Shown: positions 28,904-37,611 of the stretch, one piece after another
Position numbering within the stretch: the stretch's first letter is position 1
Layout of the letters: each line of letters starts with the position of its first letter
Source of the DNA: Paraflavitalea pollutisoli
GTDB lineage: Bacteria; Bacteroidota; Bacteroidia; Chitinophagales; Chitinophagaceae
Assembly (NCBI RefSeq): GCF_029360705.1
Contig: NZ_JARKMX010000001.1
Span: 682,001-746,000, forward strand
Reading direction: 5' to 3'
DNA: 64,000 nucleotides
Notes under the pieces: generated by a model
Databases searched by the model: none
What the model was told of the DNA's origin: nothing
The model's input: the letters and a program-made list of their open reading frames with translations, nothing else
Translations under genes and position numbers: made by a program

Positions 28904-28933
28904 ATCCGCTCATGTCTATGGGCGGATTTTTTT
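28904..28933 (+). terminator. intrinsic terminator after nrdJ
   Basis: ATCCGC pairs with GCGGAT (12-nt loop) followed by seven T, 100 nt past the nrdJ stop. Confidence 0.75.
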
Positions 28934-28935
28934 AT

Positions 28936-28965
28936 GGGCCTATGGGGGTGCGGCCGGGGATGGGG
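28936..28965 (+). other. G-quadruplex-forming motif (plus strand)
   Basis: Four G runs (3, 5, 4, 4) with loops of 5, 7 and 2 nt, starting 3 nt after the nrdJ terminator T-tract. This fits the G3+N1-7 rule. Confidence 0.6.
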
Positions 28966-29024
28966 TTGGAGGCGGTCAAAAACCCCAGGGTACCTTTGAA
29001 AAGGGGCCAATCCCGGCCCTGGAA

Positions 29025-29049
29025 CCCATTCCCAGCTTCCCATTTTCCC
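29025..29049 (-). other. G-quadruplex-forming motif (minus strand)
   Basis: Four C runs of three on the plus strand with 3, 5 and 5 nt loops, so four GGG runs on the minus strand. It faces the plus-strand motif 60 nt away in the same non-coding interval. Confidence 0.6.
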
Positions 29050-29242
29050 ATCCAATTCCCGGTGTGGGAAATAAACCGGGTTCTGGCACGTTTATCATTT
29101 ATCAAATAGGGTTGGCGAACCAAAACGATTTCAGGCAGTTAGGTACCGGCTGGCAATGCGTCGAAAAACTGGCACCCTTTTCACAACTATGCTGGTACAA
29201 TTGGATTCGTTAACCCTGATACAAAAAACAATTCTGGACGTT

Positions 29243-29365
29243 ATGAAAAAGTTACTCTTCGCCATCGCCGTTATCACCATGATTGCTTCTACTTCTTGCA
29301 GCCGTTTCATCTCTCCCTTCCAAGCTGCTAACGGTAAAGCTAAATGCGGTCGTGGTCTGCGCTAA
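29243..29365 (+). CDS. 40-aa lipoprotein, tandem copy 1
   Basis: Begins MKKLLFAIAV, has a lipoprotein-type signal ending ASTSC (Cys19), and a 22-residue mature part ending KAKCGRGLR. Compared with copy 2 at 29450 there are 11 base differences in 123; eight changed codons are synonymous, and the two amino-acid changes (M13L, A15T) fall in the signal peptide. The mature peptides are identical, so selection acts on them. The function is unknown. It is small, basic, and has one extra Cys in the mature part. Confidence 0.8.
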   Translation: MKKLLFAIAVITMIASTSCSRFISPFQAANGKAKCGRGLR

Positions 29366-29449
29366 TTGGACGCAGCCTACTTTTCACAACTACACCTGGA
29401 CTTATTGGATTCGTAAACCTTGTTATAAAATAAATCAACTCTGGACATC

Positions 29450-29572
29450 ATGAAAAAGTTACTCTTCGCCATCGCCGTCATCACCCTAATCACTTCTACC
29501 TCTTGCAGCCGTTTCATCTCCCCCTTCCAGGCTGCTAATGGTAAAGCTAAATGTGGTCGCGGTCTGCGCTAA
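29450..29572 (+). CDS. 40-aa lipoprotein, tandem copy 2
   Basis: Same layout as copy 1: 18-residue signal, lipidated Cys19, and a mature sequence identical over all 22 residues. It starts 84 nt after the stop of copy 1 and is followed, 90 nt downstream, by a strong terminator. The two are probably on one transcript. It may belong to the broad class of very small Bacteroidota lipoproteins, as does the 57-aa gene at 43002, though they share little beyond CS-x-F after the cleavage site. Confidence 0.8.
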   Translation: MKKLLFAIAVITLITSTSCSRFISPFQAANGKAKCGRGLR

Positions 29573-29661
29573 TAGAGGTTACCGATCATCGTGTTCCATA
29601 GATCGACTTGATAGCATCTTTTCGTTGGGGGATTAATCAATGGAAAAATGTGTGAGATACG

Positions 29662-29704
29662 AAAAAGCCCCGGTCCCGATGTTTGTCGGAGCCGGGGCTT
29701 TTGA
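29662..29704 (+). terminator. strong intrinsic terminator, probably bidirectional
   Basis: AAAAGCCCCGG pairs with CCGGGGCTTTT around an 18-nt loop. It sits between the small lipoproteins (+) and the convergent 805-aa gene (-) and can serve both. Confidence 0.85.
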
Positions 29705-29841
29705 TTTATAACAGGTGCCTAACAGGCGGTTCATGATGTTTAAGACCAGGCGGCCATTGTTGGGAGCAGTATCCTCTGCGTTTACCGTTTCACCCACCAC
29801 CCGCAAGTGTCGCCGGCCAAACTGCCGACTGATCATTGCTG

Positions 29842-32259
29842 TTATTTCTTCTTCTTTGTCACAAAGTCTTTCAGGTAGCTGCAGGTATTGAAAGCCTCTT
29901 TGTAAAAGGCTGTATTGCTGTATTCTTTGGCCAACTGTGGAAAGTGATCCTTATTGGTCTGGATGTTCTGGCTATAGATCTTTTGCAGCTTCTCATACTC
30001 GTTGTAGTCCTTGGCCTGTGCCCAGGTTGGAACGGCTATCTGCTTCTGATCGCACTTGGCCATCATGAACAGGCAACGTGCTTTGAAGTTGCGGTCCTGC
30101 GATAGATTGAAAGCGTTCTGGTAAAACTCCTCGGCCTTGTACACCCCGTAATATTCTTTATCGCCAGGCTTCATGGCGTCGGGGCCTTTGATGCCGTCGT
30201 TGCCACTCCAGTCATAATGTACGAGCATCCAGCTATTGCCCCAGTAGCTCATCTGGTACAGGCCCTTGGCCATCTCATAATATGCTTTCGCCTGTTTCTC
30301 CAGGTTGTTGCCGGTGGTCACTTCCTGTTCCAACTGGCGCATTTTGCGGCTGAAGCTGAGTTTGGTGTAGGTCACCGTATCCTGTTTGGTGGGCGCGTGG
30401 GTATCGTCGATCAGGTCGGCAAACGGATTGCCGGCGAGGTAAGTCGTGTACACTTCTTTCTTGTAATAGTCAGGGCTCACTTTGGTAAACCATTTCTCTG
30501 CCGTAGCGAAATCGAACTGGCGCAGCCAGGTGGTACCGGCCACATCGTTCACATCGTCTTTCGAGAAAGAATTATGCTTCACCAGGTATTGCTCGAAATC
30601 GGTGAGTTTCTTCGATTCGATCAGGGCGATCAATCCTTCTACCTGCTGTGCCGTCATCTCGTACCGCAGCATGGTGATGGCATGGGGGCTGCTGTAATAA
30701 CCCCAGCCATCTTTTACAAACTGGTTGTTGGCCCAGTCGGCCACGCCGATGCACAATACATCTTTGGCATTGCTGGTCTTGCGGTATTTGGTGCTGAGGA
30801 TATCGCTGAATAGGCGGCGGTAAAACTGGCCATATTCCGCATCATCGGCCGATTTCTTTTCGAGCCATTGTATGGAAGGCAGTATTTGCTTTTCGAAAGC
30901 AGCATCGATGGTTTCTTTGGCATTGATGGTCAGTAACAGGTTGCTCATCGCCCACTGATCTTGCTGGGCAGTGGTGAGCGATTGCTTTTTGGCCTCGTCC
31001 AATTGTTTGCGCGCTGCTGCATAATCGCCGCTGATGAGCGAGGTGTGCGCTGCTGCCAACAGGTAGATTCCCTTGTCGGTTACTGCTTTGTTGCCCGCCG
31101 TCTGTTGGCAGAAGGCTGCCAGTTCCTTGGCCTCGTTGCGATAAGCGTTGTAGGTAGTATCGTTCTTGTCGATCGTGTTGTAGTTGAGCGATACCGATGC
31201 TTTGCCCTTGTTGAACTCCAGTGCCGGGGTGAAATAATTCTCCTCTACCTTGTTTACCTCGCGAATGGTGAGGATGGGTAGCATGGCTGCATTGGGGGAA
31301 AGTTGGGCGATCTTCTTCAAGGTGGCCATCTCGCGTTGCGGACTGCCGAGGGCGAAGAGGCCGAGCAGGTTGGCCTTGTCTTCGTTGGTCTTGCACAAGG
31401 CGAGGCAGGCGTTGCGGTTTTGTTCATCAAAGCGCTTTACACTCCAGTCGAAGCTCATATAGTTCGATACACGCTTTACTTCGCTTTTACTGAAGAGTTG
31501 GCTGAAGAGCACCGCCGCTTCGTTGTTTTTGCCCAGGCGCATCAGCGCACCGGCTTTCAGTCCAAGCGACAGGTCGTGTAATATGCTGGGTGTGCTGTTC
31601 GTTTGCACCAGTTCATCATACCAGCGGATACAATCTGTGTAACGCTTGCTATAGTGCGCCAGCCGTACGATCTGGTAGGCGAAGCGCAGTTTGATCGCGT
31701 TGTTTTTTGCCACGGCATACAGCTGTTGTCCATTCTTGATGAGCTTACCCATTTTGGCGGTATCCCGCTCGATGGGTTCCCAGGCCTGCCAGTTGCCGGT
31801 GACATTGGGCTCCACCTGTTTTGCATACATGATGTAGCCGAGCGCTTCGAGGTCCTTATTGTTCATAAAGAACTTCGACATGCCGTTATTCCTGACCGAA
31901 TCGGGCACCTGCAGCGGCTGGCTCTTCTCGATATGAAAATAGAGGTTGGAAAGGTCCTTGCGGGCATAGTCCACAACAAACGCCTGCGCTTCTTTGGCTG
32001 TAAAGCTGTTGTTGCCGTAACCTACCCACTCGGCCGCGGTGACGTCGGACGTTTTTACCGGTTCCTCTTCCTGGTAGAGAAACTGGTAATTGGTGTAGTA
32101 AAAGGGCTCATAGCCTTTCACATCGGTATTACGCTTGCTGAAGAAAGACACGTAATAATCATAGGGATCAGCATCGCCGCCAGCACAACCAATGATGTTG
32201 TAGGGAAGGGCGAGGCAAACCACATTAATACATACTACTAAACATAGTTTCCAGTTCAT
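29842..32259 (-). CDS. large lipoprotein of unknown function, helical-repeat type
   Basis: 805 aa. The N-terminal hydrophobic segment ends NIIGC, a lipobox, so it is probably an anchored envelope protein. The body is largely helical with TPR/SEL1-like stretches (for example GLKAGALMRLGKNNEAAVLFSQ and YLLAAAHTSLISGDYAAARKQLDEA). It ends in a Lys-rich tail. I recognise no family or catalytic motif. Its start lies 35 nt inside the preceding gene at 32225-33280, so the two are translationally coupled and probably act together. Confidence 0.8.
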   Translation of the reverse strand: MNWKLCLVVCINVVCLALPYNIIGCAGGDADPYDYYVSFFSKRNTDVKGYEPFYYTNYQFLYQEEEPVKTSDVTAAEWVGYGNNSFTAKEAQAFVVDYARKDLSNLYFHIEKSQPLQVPDSVRNNGMSKFFMNNKDLEALGYIMYAKQVEPNVTGNWQAWEPIERDTAKMGKLIKNGQQLYAVAKNNAIKLRFAYQIVRLAHYSKRYTDCIRWYDELVQTNSTPSILHDLSLGLKAGALMRLGKNNEAAVLFSQLFSKSEVKRVSNYMSFDWSVKRFDEQNRNACLALCKTNEDKANLLGLFALGSPQREMATLKKIAQLSPNAAMLPILTIREVNKVEENYFTPALEFNKGKASVSLNYNTIDKNDTTYNAYRNEAKELAAFCQQTAGNKAVTDKGIYLLAAAHTSLISGDYAAARKQLDEAKKQSLTTAQQDQWAMSNLLLTINAKETIDAAFEKQILPSIQWLEKKSADDAEYGQFYRRLFSDILSTKYRKTSNAKDVLCIGVADWANNQFVKDGWGYYSSPHAITMLRYEMTAQQVEGLIALIESKKLTDFEQYLVKHNSFSKDDVNDVAGTTWLRQFDFATAEKWFTKVSPDYYKKEVYTTYLAGNPFADLIDDTHAPTKQDTVTYTKLSFSRKMRQLEQEVTTGNNLEKQAKAYYEMAKGLYQMSYWGNSWMLVHYDWSGNDGIKGPDAMKPGDKEYYGVYKAEEFYQNAFNLSQDRNFKARCLFMMAKCDQKQIAVPTWAQAKDYNEYEKLQKIYSQNIQTNKDHFPQLAKEYSNTAFYKEAFNTCSYLKDFVTKKKK

Positions 32260-33280
32260 TCGTCGAGTACTTATGAAGGGTTAATGAATCGAGATGATAA
32301 AGTGCTACCGTAATCTGAGGAGTAACCAGTTTTGATCTGAGTAACCGGGCGGACCGAATGACTTCGGCAAAAGTAGCATCTTCCTGCCGGATCATGTCTC
32401 CTTTTTTCAGGCTATACCCCTGTAAAGTGGTATCTACGAGCAGGGTGTATCGATTGCCTTGTTGCACTGCAATGCCGGGTTGCTGCAGTGCTGTGTCGGA
32501 CAGACCCTGGATCAGTCCTTTGTAGGTCTTGTCCTGGTACAGCACCTTCCAGTCGAATAGCGGAAAGGCTACATCGAGTGGCAACGGATAATGCTGCAGG
32601 TTGCCGATGTACTTCGCGAGTTCGTTGGCCTCGAGGATGGAATTGTGGGTGTCGGGGTTCTTGAGGTTACCCATATTGTAACACATCAGCAGGCCACGGT
32701 TTACAGGTGGCACCCCGGTCTTTTCCTTGTATTTGCATTGATAGAGACGAATGGTAGCGGATACCTGCTTCTGTTGAAAGAAGGGTAGCTGCTGCAGTGC
32801 GGTGAGCAGGGCGAAATAGTTTTGTTGGCTGGTAGCCGTCCAGTCGCAGTCCAATTGAATTTCGGGAATTTGTACAGTAGCCGGCAATTGCTGTGCCAGA
32901 CGCTGCATCAGTGCGTGCAGGTTGTTGGCGAGCGCGGCAACCTGGCCTGGGGCTATGCGCTGCATACATTCATTGGTGATAAATACCGTAGGGATGATAG
33001 CGATGGGGTGTGCGGACAGCCAATTGGTGGCGGAGCCTGTCAGCTGCACTTTGGCGAGGGGCATCGCGTTTTGCGCCACCGGATCCCAGGCCACATCGAA
33101 GCATTTGATGTACATTTTTTGTACATGCAGGGTATCCAGGGCCTGCATTTCGCTGGCTGTAAAATGCATCGTCGATTTCCAGTAATAGAATGCGCGTGTG
33201 ATGGTTTTACGCTGCGCAGCGGGCTGGCAGGCCGTCAATATCAGTGGCAACAATAGCCACCACAGGTGAATGCTTTTCAT
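32225..33280 (-). CDS. lipoprotein of unknown function, possible TIM-barrel
   Basis: 351 aa with a textbook lipoprotein signal (LLPLILTAC). Alternating strands and helices with motifs QLDCDWTATSQQNYFALL and LMCYNMGN recall sugar-hydrolase-like barrels (an acidic cluster on strand 4 and a YNM segment), but no family is identified. It overlaps the downstream 805-aa lipoprotein gene by 35 nt. A two-gene operon of exported proteins is evident; its role is not. Confidence 0.78.
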   Translation of the reverse strand: MKSIHLWWLLLPLILTACQPAAQRKTITRAFYYWKSTMHFTASEMQALDTLHVQKMYIKCFDVAWDPVAQNAMPLAKVQLTGSATNWLSAHPIAIIPTVFITNECMQRIAPGQVAALANNLHALMQRLAQQLPATVQIPEIQLDCDWTATSQQNYFALLTALQQLPFFQQKQVSATIRLYQCKYKEKTGVPPVNRGLLMCYNMGNLKNPDTHNSILEANELAKYIGNLQHYPLPLDVAFPLFDWKVLYQDKTYKGLIQGLSDTALQQPGIAVQQGNRYTLLVDTTLQGYSLKKGDMIRQEDATFAEVIRSARLLRSKLVTPQITVALYHLDSLTLHKYSTNELETMFSSMY

Positions 33281-33348
33281 GCGGGCTCAAAATTACGCCA
33301 TGGCAGTTTCTCTCTATTCCTTATTTTTACCGCCTTAACCTAGTATGA

Positions 33349-33828
33349 ATGAGTATCCAATTTGGTTATGATAAAAAAGAGGTGATCCAGGCGCTGCGCT
33401 ATCATTTCTTATCCCGTCCCGAGATCAAAATATTACTGGTATTGGTGAATGTGTTTGCAATCCTGTCGGCTGTGATGTTCAGCCTCAAGAAGATCCAGCC
33501 GATCAGTTTCCTGGCTTTCTCGCTGCTTTGGTTCCTGCTGATGCTCGTCATCTGGCGTTTGCTGCCTGGCAGCATTTACCGGCGCTCCGCTACTTTTAAA
33601 GACCATTTCATCATGCATTTTGAAGACGATGCCGTGGTGCTGGAAACCGAGCGTGGTGCCAAAGGCTGGCCCTGGAATGCTTTCAGTCATTTCGTAGAAA
33701 GCCACTACTTCTTTCACCTGTATTTCGACGCACGTTCCTTTTTCCTGGTACCGAAAGAAGCTTTCAAAGACATTACCGAGCTGCAGCAGGTGCGGGAAAT
33801 GTTCCGCTCCCGGATTGCCAAAAAGTAA
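33349..33828 (+). CDS. YcxB-like membrane protein
   Basis: 159 aa. Two adjacent membrane helices (residues about 27-45 and 51-70) are followed by a soluble beta-rich domain containing WPWNAFSHFVESHYFFHLYFDARSFFLVPKEAF. This is the layout of YcxB-like proteins, whose role is unknown. It is divergent from the lipoprotein pair and followed by a terminator. Confidence 0.75.
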   Translation: MSIQFGYDKKEVIQALRYHFLSRPEIKILLVLVNVFAILSAVMFSLKKIQPISFLAFSLLWFLLMLVIWRLLPGSIYRRSATFKDHFIMHFEDDAVVLETERGAKGWPWNAFSHFVESHYFFHLYFDARSFFLVPKEAFKDITELQQVREMFRSRIAKK

Positions 33829-33903
33829 GGGTCGCTGCTCCAAACAGGTAATACGTATCGATCCGCTATGGCAGTAAGAATGGTCTGACAAATGATATCT
33901 ATA

Positions 33904-33931
33904 AAAAAAGGCGCCATCCGGCGCCTTTTTT
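33904..33931 (+). terminator. bidirectional intrinsic terminator
   Basis: AAAAAAAGGCGCC-atcc-GGCGCCTTTTTTT: perfect palindrome with A- and T-runs, between the convergent YcxB-like gene and gldB. Confidence 0.9.
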
Positions 33932-33949
33932 TATATACAGGTTGACCAC

Positions 33950-34990
33950 TTATTTCGGTTTGTATTTGCTTTGCTGGTAGATGTTCATGGCGGGCGTCTG
34001 CAACAAGGCAGGTAGGCTCATGTCTTTGTGTTGCTCCATATATTTCTTTACGAGTTGCCAGCCTACAAAATACCCGATGCTGCCGGGCGACCCTTCTCCA
34101 AACTCGGGCGTGTTGGGCGCTTCTCCGATGTAATTTTTGGTATAAGAGGGATCATTGTTCAGCAACAGGCTATTGGCGAGGAAGTGATTCCAGATCAGGC
34201 CTTCATTCTTCTGGCAGCCCTCCAGCTGTAATTTCGTGTAACCGATCTTCAACGTATCGGGTGTGTTGGGCAGTACCTTGTCCAGGACAAAGAGGCGTTT
34301 GCCTTTTTCCACCATCTGTTCGATCAGGGTTTTGCCCGCCACCTTCTCCGGGTAGATATCGTCGATCACATTTTTCAGGCAGTTGACCGTAATGGTAGCT
34401 GGCGTAAACCGGCGTGAGATATACGCCGGATACAGCGAACGGCCGATATCGTTGGTGTAAAGGCCATTGTTCTGGCCCAGGTGCAGTTGCAGGCCTACTG
34501 CCAGCCCCGCCGACGTGATCGCATCGCCGTAGGAACCAAGGGAGGCCTGGTAAACGGCGTCCATGGGGCCGATGTAAAAAATAAGGCGCTCGGGCGTTTT
34601 ATATTCGGGGAAATAGTACTTCACGTATTGAAGGCCGTTCTTGACCTCTGTTTCGTAGGTTTTGGTAGACCGGAATACTTTGTTGACAGAATCCCGCACG
34701 GGTGCATAGTCGTGGATGAATTGCACGAGCAACCCGGCCGACTGGGCATCCATGAATGGGGAGCCCGGCAGGCCCAGGATGTTTTGACTATAGTCGGGCA
34801 GGAAATGCGGGTATAACTGACCCAGTTTTTGCAGGGATGGCTGTAACTGGTTGGTATCGATTTTGAAGAAGTCCTGGTCAAAACGCTCCTCGTTAAGCGT
34901 GACGTTGATGTGCGATACGTCGGGGGCGTTTTTATCGCCGCAGGCGAGCAAGGTGCACAGTACCAGGGCCAAAAATCCGGTTCTTTTCAT
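33950..34990 (-). CDS. gldB: gliding motility lipoprotein GldB-like
   Basis: 346 aa from ATG 34990 (MKRTGFLALVL); an in-frame start at 35014 adds 8 residues before the signal. The lipobox is TLLAC. The following INVTLNEERFDQDFFKIDT and LYPHFLPDYSQNILGL segments match GldB, and ITVNCLKNVIDDIYP with the GSIGYFVGWQLV block supports it. GldB is an envelope lipoprotein needed for gliding in Flavobacterium but is also conserved in non-gliding Bacteroidota. No gldC is adjacent. It is divergent from nadE. Confidence 0.87.
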   Translation of the reverse strand: MKRTGFLALVLCTLLACGDKNAPDVSHINVTLNEERFDQDFFKIDTNQLQPSLQKLGQLYPHFLPDYSQNILGLPGSPFMDAQSAGLLVQFIHDYAPVRDSVNKVFRSTKTYETEVKNGLQYVKYYFPEYKTPERLIFYIGPMDAVYQASLGSYGDAITSAGLAVGLQLHLGQNNGLYTNDIGRSLYPAYISRRFTPATITVNCLKNVIDDIYPEKVAGKTLIEQMVEKGKRLFVLDKVLPNTPDTLKIGYTKLQLEGCQKNEGLIWNHFLANSLLLNNDPSYTKNYIGEAPNTPEFGEGSPGSIGYFVGWQLVKKYMEQHKDMSLPALLQTPAMNIYQQSKYKPK

Positions 34991-35097
34991 GTGTGACAAA
35001 CGTTTGGGAGACAACTATGTTGTAAACATAAACCTAATATTCGTTATACATCCTTTATTTGCAGTCCTTTGCGTCTGTAACGGGTAGTCGGGCGGCG

Positions 35098-35128
35098 TTT
35101 GTGCCTATGGCTACATTGATTAAATTTG
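35098..35128 (+). promoter_or_regulatory. consensus Bacteroidota promoter of nadE, leaderless
   Basis: TTTG (35098-35101), exactly 19 nt, then TAAATTTG (35121-35128): the full TTTG-N19-TAnnTTTG consensus. The ATG at 35133 coincides with the expected transcription start, so nadE is probably translated from a leaderless mRNA. Confidence 0.75.
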
Positions 35129-35132
35129 CAAC

Positions 35133-36905
35133 ATGAAGATAGCACTAGCCCAACAGAATTATCATATTGGCAACTTTGAAGACAATACCTGGAAGATCAT
35201 TGGTGCCATTCAGTATGCCAAATCCCGTGGGGCCGACCTGGTGGTTTTTTCGGAATTGAGCATTTGTGGATATGCACCACGCGACTTTCTCGAATTCAAT
35301 GATTTCATCAATGAATGTTACCGGGCCATCGACATCATCAAAGAGCATACGGAAGATATTGGTGTGATCGTGGGTAGCCCGATGCGCAACCCAGAAGTAG
35401 CCGGGAAAGACCTGTTCAATGCCGCCTGGTTGTTGTATGAAAAGAAAGTGCATGGGGTAGCTAAAAAGACCTTGCTGCCCAACTATGATGTATTTGACGA
35501 ATACCGATATTTCGAACCGGCCTATGAGCATGCGGTGATTCCCTTCAAAGGCCGCAAGATTGCCCTCACCATCTGTGAGGATATCTGGAACCTGGGCGAT
35601 AACCCGCTTTACCGCATCGCCCCGATGGACGAGCTGATCAAGCAGCAACCCGACCTGATGATCAATATTTCTGCTTCGCCCTTCGATTATGACCATGACG
35701 TAGACCGAATCGAGGTAATGCGCGCCAATGTATTGAAGTATAACCTGCCCCTGTATTATTGCAATGCGGTGGGTTCGCAAACGGAGATCGTATTCGATGG
35801 CGGCAGCGTGGTGATGAATGCGCAGGGTGCTGTAGTGAAAGAGATGAAATACTTTGAAGAGGATTTTGCGATCCTCGACGAAGACGATGTGGCCAAATCC
35901 ACGCAGGCAGGCTTCGAGCCTAATGCCGGTGCCAAGACGACCACCGCCGTAAAGGCCCGCGCTACCCGGCCCGCTGTCATTCATGATGCCGACTTCGACA
36001 AAGAAATGCGGGTATCGAAGATCAGCGATCCCAATAAGATCATCGATTACCTCACAGCCGATAAAAACATACGCGAGATACACCAGGCATTGGTATTGGG
36101 TATCCGCGATTACTTCCGTAAGATGGGCTTTACCAAAGCTATCCTGGGTTCTTCCGGTGGTATCGACAGCGCAGTGACGCTGGCCATTGCCTGTGAAGCG
36201 CTGGGCAAAGACAATGTACGCGCCATCCTGATGCCTTCGCAATACTCTACCGGTCATTCGGTGAGTGATGCCGAACAATTGAGCAAGGCACTGGGTAATC
36301 CCTACGATATTGTGCCTATAAAGGAGGTGTATGATGCTTTCCTGTCTTCCTTGAAACCGATCTTCAAGGACCTGCCTTTCAGCCTGGCCGAAGAAAATAT
36401 CCAAAGCCGCAGCCGCGGCAACCTGCTGATGGCCATTGCCAACAAGTTTGGCTACATTCTGCTTAACACGTCCAATAAAAGTGAGCTGGCGACAGGTTAT
36501 GGAACTTTGTATGGTGATATGGCTGGTGGGCTGAGTGTGTTGGGTGATGTGTATAAAATGCAGGTATATGCGCTGGCGCGATACATCAACCGCAATGGCG
36601 TTATTATTCCAGAGAATATTATCGTAAAGCCACCGTCTGCCGAGCTGCGTCCCGATCAAAAAGACAGTGACAGCCTGCCGGAATATGAGGTGCTCGACAA
36701 GGTGTTGTACCAGTACATCGAGCGGCGTCAGGGGCCTAAAGAGATCATTGCGATGGGTATCGATGAAGCGCTTGTGGCGCGTATCCTGAAGATGGTCAAC
36801 AACAATGAATACAAGCGCAACCAGTTTTGCCCCATCATTCGCGTGAGCTGCAAGGCTTTTGGAGTGGGAAGAAGATTGCCCATTGTCGGCAAGTACCTGA
36901 GCTGA
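35133..36905 (+). CDS. nadE: glutamine-dependent NAD+ synthetase
   Basis: 590 aa in two domains. The N-terminal nitrilase-type glutaminase (1-~270) has the Glu in SELSICGYAPR, the Lys in VAKKTLLPNYDVFDEYRYF and the nucleophile Cys in TICEDIWN. The C-terminal NAD synthetase has the PP-loop LGSSGGIDSAVTLA and later motifs NTSNKSELATGYGTLYGD. It amidates deamido-NAD+ using glutamine-derived ammonia. It is expressed alone from a leaderless promoter and closed by a terminator. Confidence 0.96.
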   Translation: MKIALAQQNYHIGNFEDNTWKIIGAIQYAKSRGADLVVFSELSICGYAPRDFLEFNDFINECYRAIDIIKEHTEDIGVIVGSPMRNPEVAGKDLFNAAWLLYEKKVHGVAKKTLLPNYDVFDEYRYFEPAYEHAVIPFKGRKIALTICEDIWNLGDNPLYRIAPMDELIKQQPDLMINISASPFDYDHDVDRIEVMRANVLKYNLPLYYCNAVGSQTEIVFDGGSVVMNAQGAVVKEMKYFEEDFAILDEDDVAKSTQAGFEPNAGAKTTTAVKARATRPAVIHDADFDKEMRVSKISDPNKIIDYLTADKNIREIHQALVLGIRDYFRKMGFTKAILGSSGGIDSAVTLAIACEALGKDNVRAILMPSQYSTGHSVSDAEQLSKALGNPYDIVPIKEVYDAFLSSLKPIFKDLPFSLAEENIQSRSRGNLLMAIANKFGYILLNTSNKSELATGYGTLYGDMAGGLSVLGDVYKMQVYALARYINRNGVIIPENIIVKPPSAELRPDQKDSDSLPEYEVLDKVLYQYIERRQGPKEIIAMGIDEALVARILKMVNNNEYKRNQFCPIIRVSCKAFGVGRRLPIVGKYLS

Positions 36906-36927
36906 TGGTGCTCGCATAACGAAACGA

Positions 36928-36956
36928 AAAGGCCCCGGCATAAAGCTGGGGCCTTT
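36928..36956 (+). terminator. intrinsic terminator after nadE
   Basis: AAAGGCCCCGGC pairs with GCTGGGGCCTTT (one G-U pair, 5-nt loop), 22 nt after nadE and 24 nt before the convergent lipoprotein gene end. Short T-tract. Confidence 0.78.
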
Positions 36957-36979
36957 CGCAAAGTAGAAAGGGAAAAAAG

Positions 36980-37432
36980 TTATTGTTTTACGAGGGTGCC
37001 GCGGATCTTTACCGTGACGCCGCCCAGTTCATAACCACCATCGATGACCAAGGTGCTTCCGTCCCAGGAGTTAACGACTCCAATGAATTCCAGGGTGCCG
37101 CCTTGTACGGTAATGTTCTTGCCTTCCAGTTTCCAGGTCGTGGTTTTAGGGCTAGTTCCTTCACAGGCTTTGCCGGCATCTTCATATTTGGCCGAGAAAT
37201 CAGTATTCAGGGTATAGATATCGTCACGCTCACATTCTTTCAGGTAGGTAGTATACACGCTGTAAGTTGGCCCTACTGGCGGTACGATTTGTGCATCTGT
37301 CAATTTATATTTACCCGCAATGCTTTCTTTTGTCAGGCTTGCCGGTGCTGCTTCATCGTCCTTTTTACACGCAGTAAACAACAGGGCAGAAAATGCTACG
37401 GCCAAACCGAGGCGGATAGAGGTCTTTTTCAT
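36980..37432 (-). CDS. lipocalin-like lipoprotein
   Basis: 150 aa. Lipoprotein signal ending LLFTAC, then a short linker and a beta-rich domain (GKYKLTDAQIVPP, IYTLNTDFSAKYEDAG, TTTWKLEGKNITVQG, LVIDGGYELGGVTVKIRGTL) with two internal Cys. This is typical of small Bacteroidota lipocalin-like lipoproteins. The ligand and role are unknown. It is monocistronic. Confidence 0.78.
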   Translation of the reverse strand: MKKTSIRLGLAVAFSALLFTACKKDDEAAPASLTKESIAGKYKLTDAQIVPPVGPTYSVYTTYLKECERDDIYTLNTDFSAKYEDAGKACEGTSPKTTTWKLEGKNITVQGGTLEFIGVVNSWDGSTLVIDGGYELGGVTVKIRGTLVKQ

Positions 37433-37611
37433 GTATTGGTGTTTTATGAGTAATATCGGTCCGTTACGAACGATTTAGGGGCTATTTTATTGTTTATCAA
37501 CGGTGTTATTTGGTTTTTTTAAAGGGATTTAATAAGTTGGCAAGTAACTTGCATCGGCTTTGTTCGTATTTTCATAACCTGATTATCAATCGTTCATACT
37601 AAAAGCATTTT

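Larger units (their letters stand above)
29177..29572 (+). repeat. tandem duplication carrying two small lipoprotein genes
   Basis: Two units about 205 nt apart share the leader sequence (CTTTTCACAACTA, ATTGGATTCGT, CTCTGGAC-like segment) and the whole coding region. Leaders have drifted more than the coding part, which argues for an old duplication kept by selection. Confidence 0.85.

Noticed and set aside
29633-29836. 67-aa minus-strand frame just after the 805-aa lipoprotein gene
   Set aside because: It runs straight through the strong terminator at 29662-29704 and shows no recognisable feature.
35145-36941. 598-aa antisense open frame opposite nadE
   Set aside because: Same reason: nadE is certain on the other strand, and the antisense translation resembles no protein family.
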